Shown piece after piece: positions 55,138-64,000 of a DNA stretch of 64,000 nt (its first letter is position 1; each line of letters opens with the position of its first letter). Both the position numbers and the translations under genes were made by a program. Source of the DNA: Agrypnia vestita (Eukaryota; Arthropoda; Insecta; Trichoptera; Phryganeidae); the NCBI GenBank assembly GCA_016648135.1, contig JADDOH010000472.1, positions 62,001 through 126,000 on the forward strand, read 5' to 3'. The notes beneath the pieces were generated by a model. It was not told the origin of the DNA. It was given only the letters and a program-made list of their open reading frames with translations, and made no database searches.

Positions 55138-58100
55138 GTAAGTATACCGCGAGTATATAACTAACTATTCTCTATTGAATTACGACGCCTGACCAATAAA
55201 ATATACATCCTTTCGCGGATACGATAGACCGATTAATATTAATCGGAATGCCACGGCGCGTCTTTCGGAGACGGAGGTGACTAACCCGTATTGTGTTTTC
55301 CAGCGCCAACCTGACGGCCAACCCGGGGTTCCCGTCCAGCCTGACCCTGGACGGGCTGCCGGGGAGCGAGAAGGACGACCTGTACGACCCCTTCGATCAC
55401 CGCAAGGTCGAGCACCCCAACTCGTGAGTATCCGACGCGAGCCGCGCCCGTCGGGGATCGTCGCTCGTCACTCACCGCCTCCGACTGTTTCAGGGACTGG
55501 GGCTCGCTGATCCACCTGCTCAAGTCGTCGCTGGGCTCCGGGATCCTGGCGATGCCCAACGCCTTCAAGAACGCCGGCCTGGTGCTGGGAGCCGTGGGGA
55601 CCGTCGTCATAGGCCTCATCTGCACGCACTGCGTCCACATACTCGTGAGTTTCCGTTCACTCTCGTCGGCGGTCGGGGTCGGGCGGATGTACTATCGCGA
55701 TAGTCGATACTTGTCGACGATAACCTTCGCGAGCGCGTTACGGCCAATTTGGGTAAAAGCGAGTCTATCGAGCGATTAATATTCAGGGTCGCCGCCGCCG
55801 GGGTCCTTTGTGCCCGGACGTGCGGACTGCGGACTGCCTCCGCGCTCGATAATTGCGCAAAACCAAACAGGTCGAGCGCGGAACGAAATGCCGTTTGTTG
55901 TTCTCCCGCGAGAGAAATCGTCTCGGCGGCCGGTGCCACGCGGGAAGGACCTCGGGAAGGAAATTATTCCTTAATAATCGAACGGGGATCCTCGCAGCGG
56001 GTAAACCGTCTACCGCGGTCGTAGCTGCCGACTTCTCCGGCACTTGTTTTCATTTATCGAAGGATATATAACGTAACACAAAATATAACAGAATTATTTT
56101 CAAAATATAAAGTGAAAACTGCGATCAGAGCTGGGGAGAGGAATGTTTCGGGCGGAAACCGAACAATGTGCAGTCCGCCCTTTACCGCGTATTCGAGAGT
56201 AACGCTTATAAACTATCGGAAAGAAAATGCAAAAGTATTTCTAAGCAGTGATTATAAGGTTTAATATATCAATAATTTTCAAAATAGACACCCCGGTTTT
56301 CCCGCCTTGCAAACAATTGGTTTTTAAACATAATCCGCTTATTCTTTCAACAACTTCCGCTATCGACTACGCTATCTACTACTATTTTTAAACGAACCGC
56401 AATCAGCGAAAGCCATTTTTTCCCGAATAAAATAAAATTTATACCATTTTCGCTCTTGGATAAGTAATTGGGGGTTTTCACGAAGCGCAAATCAGTTCTG
56501 GTATAGCCAGCCGATGCCGCTCGGCTCACAATGGACGCGGACGCGAGAGCGCCGTTGTTACAATTACCGCGCTGCCATTCGGCACTGAAGCGCGACAATT
56601 AACACAATACGCGAAGGCGCTGCGCGGCCAAACTGCCGGCTGACCCGCCTAGATGTCGTCTGCGGGGAGGGGAGAATGTCTGTCCTGTCGACTGCCTAAT
56701 GTGTATCAACCCGCAGGTCACAATTTCCCGAGAAGTTTGCAAGATCGCCAAGGAGCCCTCCATGGACTTTGCGCAAACCTGCGGAGCGGCGTTCAAGTAC
56801 GGGCCGCGGCCGCTGCAGCCGTGGGGGCCGGCCTTCAGGTGAGTCCGCCGGGACCGCTCCACTTTTATTTTCGTCTCCAGCTGTAACCCCTCAAAACTGA
56901 CGGTACTGTTACATGCCGGTTCCTAAATAATAAGTATTTACCGAGTAATAGCGACTTGTATCAAAATATTTGAACACTTTTTTTATATTTCCGTGGCAGT
57001 TAATGGCGCCTAAAATTTCAAACCCCGGTAATTGTGGCGATTTTGCGTGTTTTGCGATTTTATTTATATAATTAAATAATTAATAATATAAGTAAAATAG
57101 ACATCAAAATAAAATCAATAATAAAATGAGAAAAAAATTCCGGACGCTACACGATGTTACAGGGACGATCGGACGGACGGACGGACGGACGGACGGACGG
57201 ACGGACGGACGGACGGACAGGCAACGATTTGTTATAATTGGGATTCCTTCTAAATATTTCAAATAATGCAAACACCATTATCTTCGTGTAATTTGCCGAT
57301 TGTACGATGACTTGACATCGTAATATTAATTGGGTACGCTGATTTTACGAAATGAATTCGATTAATGTCGTGTCTTCCTCGTTCATGTCTTCCTGCGAGA
57401 TATTTGTCTTGTTTATCAAAAATATTTATTCTGTTCATTATGATTAATAAGAAGATAGGAGATATTTCACGATGTGCGAATCCCAGTATTGACACCTCGT
57501 GGGTCCCGAATGGTTCCGAATGTTATCTCTCACGTACATATAATTGATAAAAAGTTGCATCATATTAGAATGGATAAAAGACGTGAGTAAACTGACAATA
57601 AACGATAGGAATCCGCCGACATTATGGAAATAATTAATGGTAATGATTTGGGAATATTCCACCAATAAGTGATTGCGTCTAATGGGCTGTAATACTTAAT
57701 AGCTGGGCAGGTTCTTGTCGGCCTAGTGGTGGAGCAGAGGCGAGGTAACGAGGTCTGGCACCCGGGCGGGGAATGCCGGCGAGGTGACTCCCAATTAGTT
57801 CCGGATCACTCTTCCGGTGCGTGGCGGATATTAATCTCCCTCGCCGGATTCCTTATTACGGAATTATTTATGGAATCTCAACAATGCAACGGTTTAAAAT
57901 AACACGATGTAATGGACAGTTGGTAAATCAGTAAAAGTAACAGAGATCCGCGACATAAAACAGAACGCAGCAAAGTAACTTGAGCATGAAATACTTATTT
58001 ATGTAAGCAAAAAGCAAACAGAAATGAGAATATAAATCAAAAATAAAAATCTCATAGAGGTATAAAAATCAGTGTTTGTTTGTTTGTTCATATTTTATGC

Positions 58101-61100
58101 GATGCCATACCGTTTTTCTGATCTGAGCTACATTTTTCTAACTTATTCTTTAGGACCCGGCGGGTAACATAGGCAACATTTCTCCCCTCTCCCTTTACCC
58201 CACTCCTTCCCACTGATATATTTTTCATGCAAATTTGTACAGTTCGACCGATCTAACTCAAACTTGACAAACTTATTCTTTAGGACCCGGTGGGTAATAT
58301 AGGTGACATTTACCCCCTCCTAATTTACCAAATCCCCTCCCCCGATATATTTTCTATTTTTATTATTTTCTATTTCTACACCATTTGACCGATCTGACCT
58401 AAATTTTGATTACTTATTCTTTAGGACTCTGCGGGAAACCAATTCCACCGTCTCTCCTTGGTATATTATCTGTTCAAATCCATACCGTTTGACATAATTT
58501 ACTCAAATTTTGCATAATTTTTCTTAAGAATCTAATGAAAAACACAGGCAACCTTTCCTTCTGGACGTCCCATCCATCCCGGCCTACATGAAATGGAAAC
58601 ATTGTTTTTTTTAGAGCCTTTGCAAACGACAGAACTTTTGTTTTCTCCCACAGACTTATTTTTAACTTAATCTTTAATCCGTGCAACGCTGTATACGAAC
58701 AGCTAGTACTAAATAAAACAAAGTAATACAAAGTAAACAAGAAATGTTATGACAAAATATAGGAATATTAAGAAAAATATTAAATGTAATACAAGATATT
58801 CATCTCCCATACGAACTTTCACACCGTAACTTTCGGCAGAAAATACAAAATGGGATCTAACTTTTAAGAGACACCAGTTCTAGAACTGGACATCAGCACC
58901 GCGCTGTTTTAGAACAGTCCTTGATATTGATTTGAATCCTGTCAAATATATGAGGTCTGCTCAGCGCCGGCCCGAGCAAACTTGGCGCCCTAGGCGACAG
59001 ACTGGAGCGGCGCCCTTTTAAAATAATTCACGGCAAAATAAAACGCTAATGTAGACAGATTAAATGTGTAATTTCTTATCAAATGATTAGAACACAAATA
59101 TAATTTACTTACATAAAGGAGAGTGAAGTGGATTACCTAATGATCAGCCAGTGGGACTGCTAAAAACTTTGCCAAAAATAAACAATTAAACTAGCCCAAG
59201 AATAGGCCTAGGATTCTAAATAACAAGCGGTGCAATCATTTGCGGGAAAGATTAATCATCTACCAGCAGCAGGCGGACTAGGGGGACAATAGTACCGGGC
59301 CTGAAGTCGAGATCGTACAATAAAAGATAAGATAGATGCTACGAGGCTATTTGCTCCTCGCCGATGAAACAAAGGGATTCTTTTGCTCTTTCGATTTCAT
59401 CGTCTTCAACGGCGACGTGGTTGGTCTCTGGCCTCTTTAAGCAACTTTTACCACGCCTTCGACAGTCTGTCCTTTGACGGTTCTTGATTGTTCCCTCCAT
59501 TTAACCACAGCAGCTTGGATCTTCCAACGTTCCTATTAAAGGTTTTTTAATCAAACACTTTCTTCGCTGGCATTGAGCATTGAGGCGTACTATTTTGAAA
59601 TTTTGAACAATATCAGGTTCACCAAATGCTGCGTAATTCGTAGTCATATCGTAGGTAAATGGTATACCTCGTTTTATTAACGTTTTCGATTTCGCTAGTA
59701 AATAAATGTCCTTGTAAGTTCATGAAGAAAGATTTTTGTGTAATTAACAATAATATAATATACTTTGTTTACACCAATTATTTGTTGCTTCTTTTTGCTG
59801 AAAACAGTCAATTTAGATTTTCGACATTCGTAGTGAAGTACCTATTATGCATACCGACGGAGTAATTCAAATTTAGAAAATATTCCGCAACGTTATCGGC
59901 CGCCGTAATCAAACTTTTCTAATGATTCCAATTTGAAAAAACTAATAAAATTTCTAAAAATCCGAAATTATATTATAACTATTTTTTTTAACGAAAATTT
60001 GATAGATCTTCTTGATCGTCGCCACGAGTCTGCTTGCCAAGTTTCAGCTCGATTGGATCACGGGAAAAGGATCCAAAGTTTTTGTTGACGGCAAGCCGGC
60101 AAGCAAGAGTTAATATAAAGGGAGTAAAAATGAACATACTTACTTTTAAAACTGTACGTGAAATACAAATATATGCAGAAATGAAATTCATAATATTATA
60201 TATTCTTATAGAAAAATGGATAATTTTAGTTTATCTATTTACATTTACATTGTTTTTCAATAGTTCCAATAAATTGTTATAATTTGTGCGGGACTTATTC
60301 GTACTCCATAGTAATTTAGGGGAGGACTATTAAAATTACAAGCATTCTCGATATTTAGTCGAATGGTTCTACTGATTCATGAGAACATTCTGTATATAAA
60401 TTAACCAGGCAATCCGCATTCTGTAGTGACAAATTGCGAATTGTAATTGATGACTTAATCTGGGTTTTCCACCAATTATCGCTAAATATCCGTGGCCAAA
60501 TTTTGTCATTAATTGACGCTCTACAAAGTTAATCTATTGAGATCTAATACCCGATAAAAATAACGATTAAATTCGATTATATACTCCAGCTTGAAAGCAT
60601 AAGTGCGTCTCAATTTAGGCAGATAAACCCCTAATGACAGAACAGTAGTTGTACGTAACATCCTGCACTTTAGAATTTTTATTTAAATATTTGTTTACTT
60701 TTATTTAAAATGAATTAAGAATAATTTACTTATTTATTTATTTTAAGTAATAGAACATTCACATTATAGTATGCATGTAACGTTACCAGCGGAGTATTAC
60801 GGATAAACTATATTTTTTTCTGCGATGATAAATGTAGCCAGTTCGTAAAATCTGAACGGTAATATTTGATGTTGATTTATTAAAAGCGTTTTATACAGTC
60901 CAGAAGAAGGAGAACATAAAGGAAATATAAGCATTAAATCATAAAAAAATATACTAGTTAAAACAAATTTATTTTGGATGATGAATAGTAAAAATATCTC
61001 ACCAACAAATTATTTGTAGCAGGAATCTACTATTTTGTATTGCAGAAATGTGCGAATTCCACTCGCAAGCGTCGCAACTAGAAGGTGCGTTACTTTCTCT

Positions 61101-62448
61101 CGATATTTAGCGGGAACATTTTTATTGAGTGCGCGATACTATCGGAGAAGTCGTCGCCCGCCACTTCCGAGCCGCCGAGCGGACGATGGAGATGCGCCGT
61201 CAGGGGTCTCCAAATCTGGTAAGCCTTCCCTCGGCTGCTCGCTATTTAACTGATTACGACTCGAGCTTTTTTCTTCTATATTTACTCCAGAGTTCCTTAA
61301 TTAATCCGGAGATGTCGGTAGATTGACAATAAGGGACTGGGGATCATTCGTATTTTTGTTTGTTTATAGAACTCGATCTCTCGCGACGGAGAATTCTACA
61401 ACGACGAGACATAACTCGCGCAGACGCTACGTGTCCAGTAGGATAATTCGAACGATCCCAATGTTACCGACCTTTGCTTTTAATAATAATCATTTAGTTT
61501 ATTCACTTTCAGCGACAATAATCTTCGGGACGTTGTACGTAAGATAGAAGAATAGAGAGATCGTTCAATTCTCCCGAGTGGACTGAATGGCGCTTCGTGG
61601 TTATCCAATAACGTTAAATTTGGCTGCTCGTTAAACGGAATAAATGCCCGCTTCGGGGCTCCGAAACATCGGATTACAAGGCCATTATAAATTGAGCAGC
61701 TTCTCTGCACAAAGACCTCTCCATTGTGCAAAGCGAACTAATATATCGGTCCGGAAGAACCACCGCGCGGTGTGCTGTAGCAACTCGTAGGTAGTGAGCA
61801 TTCATTTCTTATTATTATTTTCATCATTGTGTACCTACCTACTTTATTATATTTCTTTGATTTTTTTACTTACACTTCTGTTTTTTTAGTTTCTTTTTAT
61901 TTTTCTTGTATTTTTTCTTCTTACTATTATGTTACTGTTTTCTTTCTATGTATTTTATATTATCCTATTTACTTTGATTCTAATTGTATTTTTGTTTTGT
62001 ATATTATTATTTTTTATGTATTATGATTATATACTCGTGTATTTTCTTTGATTCTAATTGTATTTTTGTTTTGTATATTATTATTTTTGATGTATTATGA
62101 TTATATACTCATGTATTTTCTCTTTTCAATAAAGACATATCTGAATGGCTTTGTTCGAGCGGCACGGTCCTGCCTGTTAGTTGAAAAAGAATGAGAACCT
62201 GGGGACAATTGAGTAGGACCGATATGGAAGCTTTTGCTCTTAGAGCGGTCCTGGGTAAGCGACCCCTAGCTGACTGACAAGTCTCTGTTCTCCTCGACCG
62301 GTGGATACAAGTTTGTAGTTTGTTTGTATTTATTAATATACGTACAATATTAATAATTTGCAGGTCGTTTGTCGATTGGGCCTTGGTGGCCACCTACCTC
62401 GGGGCCAGCTGCGTGTACGTCGTCCTCATCGCCGAGTCGTTCCACGAG
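55079..62448 (+). CDS. SLC36-type (pathetic-like) amino acid transporter, 5' part, five coding exons
   Basis: Coding exons 55079-55137, 55304-55423, 55494-55644, 56717-56838 and 62364-62448 join in one frame (59+120+151+122+85 = 537 nt, 179 codons); all introns are GT-AG. The product begins MDKMDKSPKPSISLNEFNST, a hydrophilic cytosolic tail with YDPFDHRKVEHPNS. Then SSLGSGILAMPNAFKNAG opens the first membrane helix, as in SLC36/SLC32 amino acid/auxin permease family proteins. LGAVGTVVIGLIC and CVHIL form helix 2, a cytosolic loop (REVCKIAKEPSMDFAQTCGA) follows, and FVDWALVATYLGASCVYVVL begins helix 3. Known: these carriers move small neutral amino acids with protons at the plasma or lysosomal membrane and, in flies, support growth. 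Usual length is about 450-480 residues, so 60% lies beyond the window. Confidence 0.88.
55304..55423 (+). CDS. Transporter coding exon 2
   Basis: 120 nt between acceptor TTTTCCAG and donor GTGAGT. Encodes the hydrophilic tail ANLTANPGFPSSLTLDGLPG through YDPFDHRKVEHPN. The codons are much more GC-rich than the surrounding DNA. Confidence 0.88.
55494..55644 (+). CDS. Transporter coding exon 3 (helices 1 and 2)
   Basis: 151 nt between acceptor CTGTTTCAG and donor GTGAGT, ending in phase 0. DWGSLIHLLKSSLGSGILAM and the following NAFKNAGLVLGA are the family-defining first-helix sequence; only a 70-bp intron separates it from exon 2. Confidence 0.92.
55645..56716 (+). other. Transporter intron 3
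   Basis: 1072 bp, GTGAGT...CCGCAG, CpG-rich in its first 400 bp; frames inside have no family resemblance. Confidence 0.7.
56717..56838 (+). CDS. Transporter coding exon 4
   Basis: 122 nt, acceptor ACCCGCAG, donor GTGAGT. Encodes VTISREVCKIAKEPSMDFAQ, TCGAAFKYGP and the following proline-rich turn up to helix 3. Matches the cytosolic loop position in SLC36 proteins (CK..K.PSM.F.....AAF.YGP). Confidence 0.85.
56879..57240 (+). repeat. Dispersed repeat B, copy 3 (in intron 4)
   Basis: CAGCTGTAACCCCTCAAAAC, ACATGCCGGTTCCTAAATAA and GGCAGTTAATGGCG match copy 2; it ends with CCGGACGCTACACGATGTTA and the expanded GGAC array, then CAACGATTTGTTATAATTGG. It begins only 40 bp after exon 4. Confidence 0.6.
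57171..57218 (+). repeat. (GGAC)12 microsatellite
   Basis: Twelve uninterrupted GGAC units, expanded from the short GGAC/AGAC run at the end of repeat B copies elsewhere. Confidence 0.95.
57240..58130. other. Intron 4 sequence, nothing recognised
   Basis: 57700-57850 is GC-richer (CCTAGTGGTGGAGCAGAGGC, then CACCCGGGCGGGGAATGCC). It may be a repeat, but no partner exists in the window. Confidence 0.3.
58135..58710 (-). repeat. Dispersed repeat A, copy 3 (inverted, in intron 4)
   Basis: The reverse complement starts CTAGCTGTTCGTATACAGCG then TTGCACGGATTAAAG at 58706 and proceeds through the GGGATGG and modular region. TTATTCTTTAGGACCCGG appears three times (58152, 58273, 58415) at 120-140 bp spacing. 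Confidence 0.65.
58720..59800. other. Intron 4 sequence, nothing firmly recognised
   Basis: 58960-59030 contains GGCGCCCTAGGCGACAGACT between two GGCGCC words, looking like a repeat fragment. 59220-59560 is less AT-rich and unassigned. Confidence 0.3.
59803..60125 (+). repeat. Repeat G, copy 3 (in intron 4)
   Basis: AAACAGTCAATTTAGATTTT to GCAAGAGTTAATATAAAGGG, parallel to 45045-45427. The ACTCCCTTT left end is not found, so it is left-truncated. Confidence 0.6.
60130..61970. other. Intron 4 sequence, no supported exon
   Basis: 61090-61220 is CpG-richer and ends with a donor-like AATCTG|GTAAGC (61220), so an alternative first exon here is conceivable, but its reading has no resemblance to a transporter N-terminus. 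The rest is AT-rich. Confidence 0.3.
61973..62120 (+). repeat. 74-bp tandem duplication
   Basis: Two units (61973-62046, 62047-62120) differ at two positions; each starts TTTGATTCTAATTGTATTTT and ends TGTATTTTC. Followed by TTTCAATAAAGAC, a polyadenylation-like signal, and then repeat K. Confidence 0.85.
62198..62265. repeat. Dispersed repeat K, copy 2
   Basis: Direct match to window positions 1-68, about 100 bp before coding exon 5; it is still intronic. Confidence 0.6.
62364..62448 (+). CDS. Transporter coding exon 5 (helix 3)
   Basis: 85 nt, acceptor TAATTTGCAG, donor GTCAGT (less perfect than the others). Completes Arg from exon 4 (AG|G), then SFVDWALVATYLGASCVYVV and LIAESFHE; the hydrophobic run is helix 3. 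Ends in phase 0, so the next exon lies beyond 64000 or was not recognisable before it. Confidence 0.87.
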
Positions 62449-62574
62449 GTCAGTATTGGGACTGCCGCAGCAGTTTCTTACAAAACTTTTATCATATCCG
62501 GCAGCAAAGCCGGGAGTGGCCGTTAGAGTCTGTTGGATCCATTTTTCAAGGCGGAATACATAATATGTGTTATA

Positions 62575-62665
62575 AAGAAAAGGGACGTGGCTGTCGCCGA
62601 TCAGCTGCTGCTAGGCCCTACGGGCGGATATGATGTCCGCTCAGTGGAGGACCGAGTTGAGGTTA
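62575..62665 (+). repeat. GC-rich dispersed repeat I, copy 2
   Basis: GGCTGTCGCCGATCAGCTGC then CTAGGCCCTACGGGCGGATA and GATGTCCGCTCAG, matching 34690-34760. Confidence 0.5.
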
Positions 62666-62794
62666 CAATACATCTAAGTGTGTTTTTGCGACATTAATTC
62701 GGCTTCAAAGCCTGACGTAAAGCTACATTTTTTAAAATTATATCTATTTGTTGGCGATTTTAGAATTCTTAATATACTTACTGAGTTTGTTCGT

Positions 62795-62920
62795 TTTGAA
62801 TTCACTCTCTGCTTATCACCTATTATTTCTTCTTCATTTTGCATTCACTTTCTGCCTATCACCTATTATTTCTTCTTCGTTTTGCATTCACGCTCTGCTT
62901 ATCACCTATTATTTCTTCTA
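62795..62920. repeat. 43-bp tandem repeat (three units)
   Basis: Units marked by TTCAC at 62801, 62844 and 62887, each with TCACCTATTATTTCTTCT. Apparent frames across it are repeat artefacts. Confidence 0.85.
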
Positions 62921-63690
62921 TCACGCTCCTCTTCGGTCATACGTAGCACTTTCTGAATAGCAATACTTATTTGACATATAGTATTTTGTTATATTTCACA
63001 CTCTTCGCCTGGCATACCTAAGTATGTCATTAAATAATATCTATATGTTTTTCAAAATAATCTGTTAATCTCGCTATCTTAATATTTGTTCGTACAGTTT
63101 CGCTATTTTTTGATACTGGTAACGTGTGCACTGCAAGCGTCAACATTTTTGAAGCATTTATATTACGTAAGATTAGTAAGACCTTCGACGGGAACAACAA
63201 CGCGCTGACAACACTTTAGCCCGAAAGTGAAGTGACGTCGATACGAAGCGCAAAATGTTTTCAAATTGCAAAATATTTTCAAATTGCTCGCGTAAAAATT
63301 ATAAATAAACGTAAATCGCATACTCCAAATAATAAAGTTTTAAAGTGACGCATAGGTTTTTCGGGAACAGCGCTGTAATAAGTTCTCTAATATTTTCCCA
63401 AGTGCGTGCCTACGACATAAAATCATTCACAATTACGGTAACGCTCGGGTCCACGATGGCTGCCGAGGCACACAACTCGGCAAAAGTTTCGGACGACGAT
63501 TTATATCGTCATTTATAATTTACAAAGTAAACCGGAAAAATGAACGAAAGACAAATATTAATACAAGTGTCATGAGATTCTGCGTCCAGATTGTTGTCTA
63601 AGCCATTTTCGTGAAAACGGAAACAGCTGTTACATTTACATACATAACGCTTTACGCAAAAACAGAAACTCGCAAACTCAGAAATTTATA
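62921..63690. other. Intron 5 sequence, no supported exon
   Basis: Nothing resembling the next transporter exon (helix 4 onward) was seen. Confidence 0.35.
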
Positions 63691-63696
63691 ATAATA

Positions 63697-64000
63697 TTAG
63701 GTCCTTACATATGAAATTGGCGTTTAGTATGGGGGGAACATAAAGCCGATTTTTTTTTATTATAATATATTTATTTAATCAAAGTATGTACCATTGCTAT
63801 CTATGCACTTTTGCCATCTCATAGGTAGTTCATCGATCCCTTTACTAAAAAAACCATTCGGACGGGAATCAATAAAATCTTTGAAGGCGGTTTGGACTGC
63901 CCCATCGGAGTTGAATTTTTTCCTTTGCAAGAAGTTATCCAAATTTCTAAAAAAAATGGTAATCTGTTGGGGCAAGGTCCGGAGAGTACGGTGGATGTCT
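63697..64000 (-). mobile_element. mariner transposon, second copy (cut by window edge)
   Basis: Terminal repeat TTAGGTCCTTACATATGAAA begins at 63697 after a TA (63695-63696). The minus strand then runs into the transposase 3' end. It is nearly identical to the right half of 5661-6773 but in opposite orientation. Confidence 0.88.
63775..64000 (-). pseudogene. mariner transposase C-terminus, frameshifted
   Basis: The minus strand reads RHPPYSPDLAPTDYHFF, then a one-base insertion in the T run (T8 instead of T7, about 63949) brings a stop. The next frame continues RNLDNFLQRKKFNSDG to NGTYFD. The third catalytic Asp (TDYH) precedes the frameshift. The same protein at 6440-6695 has the uninterrupted frame here. 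Confidence 0.8.

Noticed and set aside
56599..56886. Alternative frames across transporter exon 4 on both strands
   Set aside because: The exon with its GT-AG sites and family match explains the region.
61129..61326. Possible alternative first exon ending at a GTAAGC donor
   Set aside because: The frame starts at GTG and would not encode the transporter N-terminal tail; there is no acceptor or conservation to support it.
62795..62920. Regular 43-bp repeats considered as a CRISPR array
   Set aside because: The units are directly contiguous without distinct spacers, and the genome is eukaryotic.

Overview
The window reads as AT-rich nuclear DNA of an arthropod, almost certainly an insect. The grounds are one spliced gene with GT-AG introns that encodes an SLC36-type amino acid transporter, and a typical insect mobile-element load: mariner, piggyBac-like, hAT, PHD-ORF1 LINE, RTE-type LINE, tRNA-derived SINEs and foldback elements. 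I cannot fix the order; Lepidoptera or Hemiptera would both fit. No prokaryotic gene, rRNA, functional tRNA or CRISPR array was found.

Layout. 1-23 kb is AT-rich intergenic DNA with scattered elements: a 1.3 kb piggyBac-like insertion with TTAA duplications inside a copy of dispersed repeat A, an internally deleted mariner, a 0.77 kb inverted-repeat element, foldback family C, repeat families G, J and L, two hammerhead-like motifs and LINE fragments. 23.6-28.9 kb is a nearly complete LINE: ORF1 has a PHD finger, and ORF2 (endonuclease plus reverse transcriptase) is interrupted by a single stop. Into its tail is inserted a 1348-bp DNA transposon (28885-30232) with perfect 32-bp terminal inverted repeats, several internal copies of the terminal motif and minus-strand protein remnants. 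30-40 kb holds two minus-strand RTE-type reverse transcriptase fossils, a cluster of three closely spaced unrecognised minus-strand ORFs (31.6-32.3 kb), a stem-loop cluster at 36.2 kb and a probable LTR with TATA box and initiator at 37 kb.

40.4-41.7 kb, 49.2 kb and 54.2-55.0 kb are CpG/GC-rich islets in an otherwise AT-rich background; they are the best promoter/first-exon candidates. 43.9-44.8 kb is a hAT element with a perfect 8-bp target duplication, a dead transposase 3' end and a smaller TA-flanked element nested in it. 45.6-45.85 kb is a long imperfect palindrome.

The only convincing host gene is on the + strand from about 55.0 kb to beyond the right end. Five coding exons (55079-55137, 55304-55423, 55494-55644, 56717-56838, 62364-62448) join in frame to 179 codons, covering the N-terminal tail and the first three membrane helices of a proton-coupled/pathetic-like amino acid transporter. 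Its fourth intron (5.5 kb) is filled with the same repeat families seen upstream. A second mariner copy starts at 63697 on the minus strand and runs off the window.
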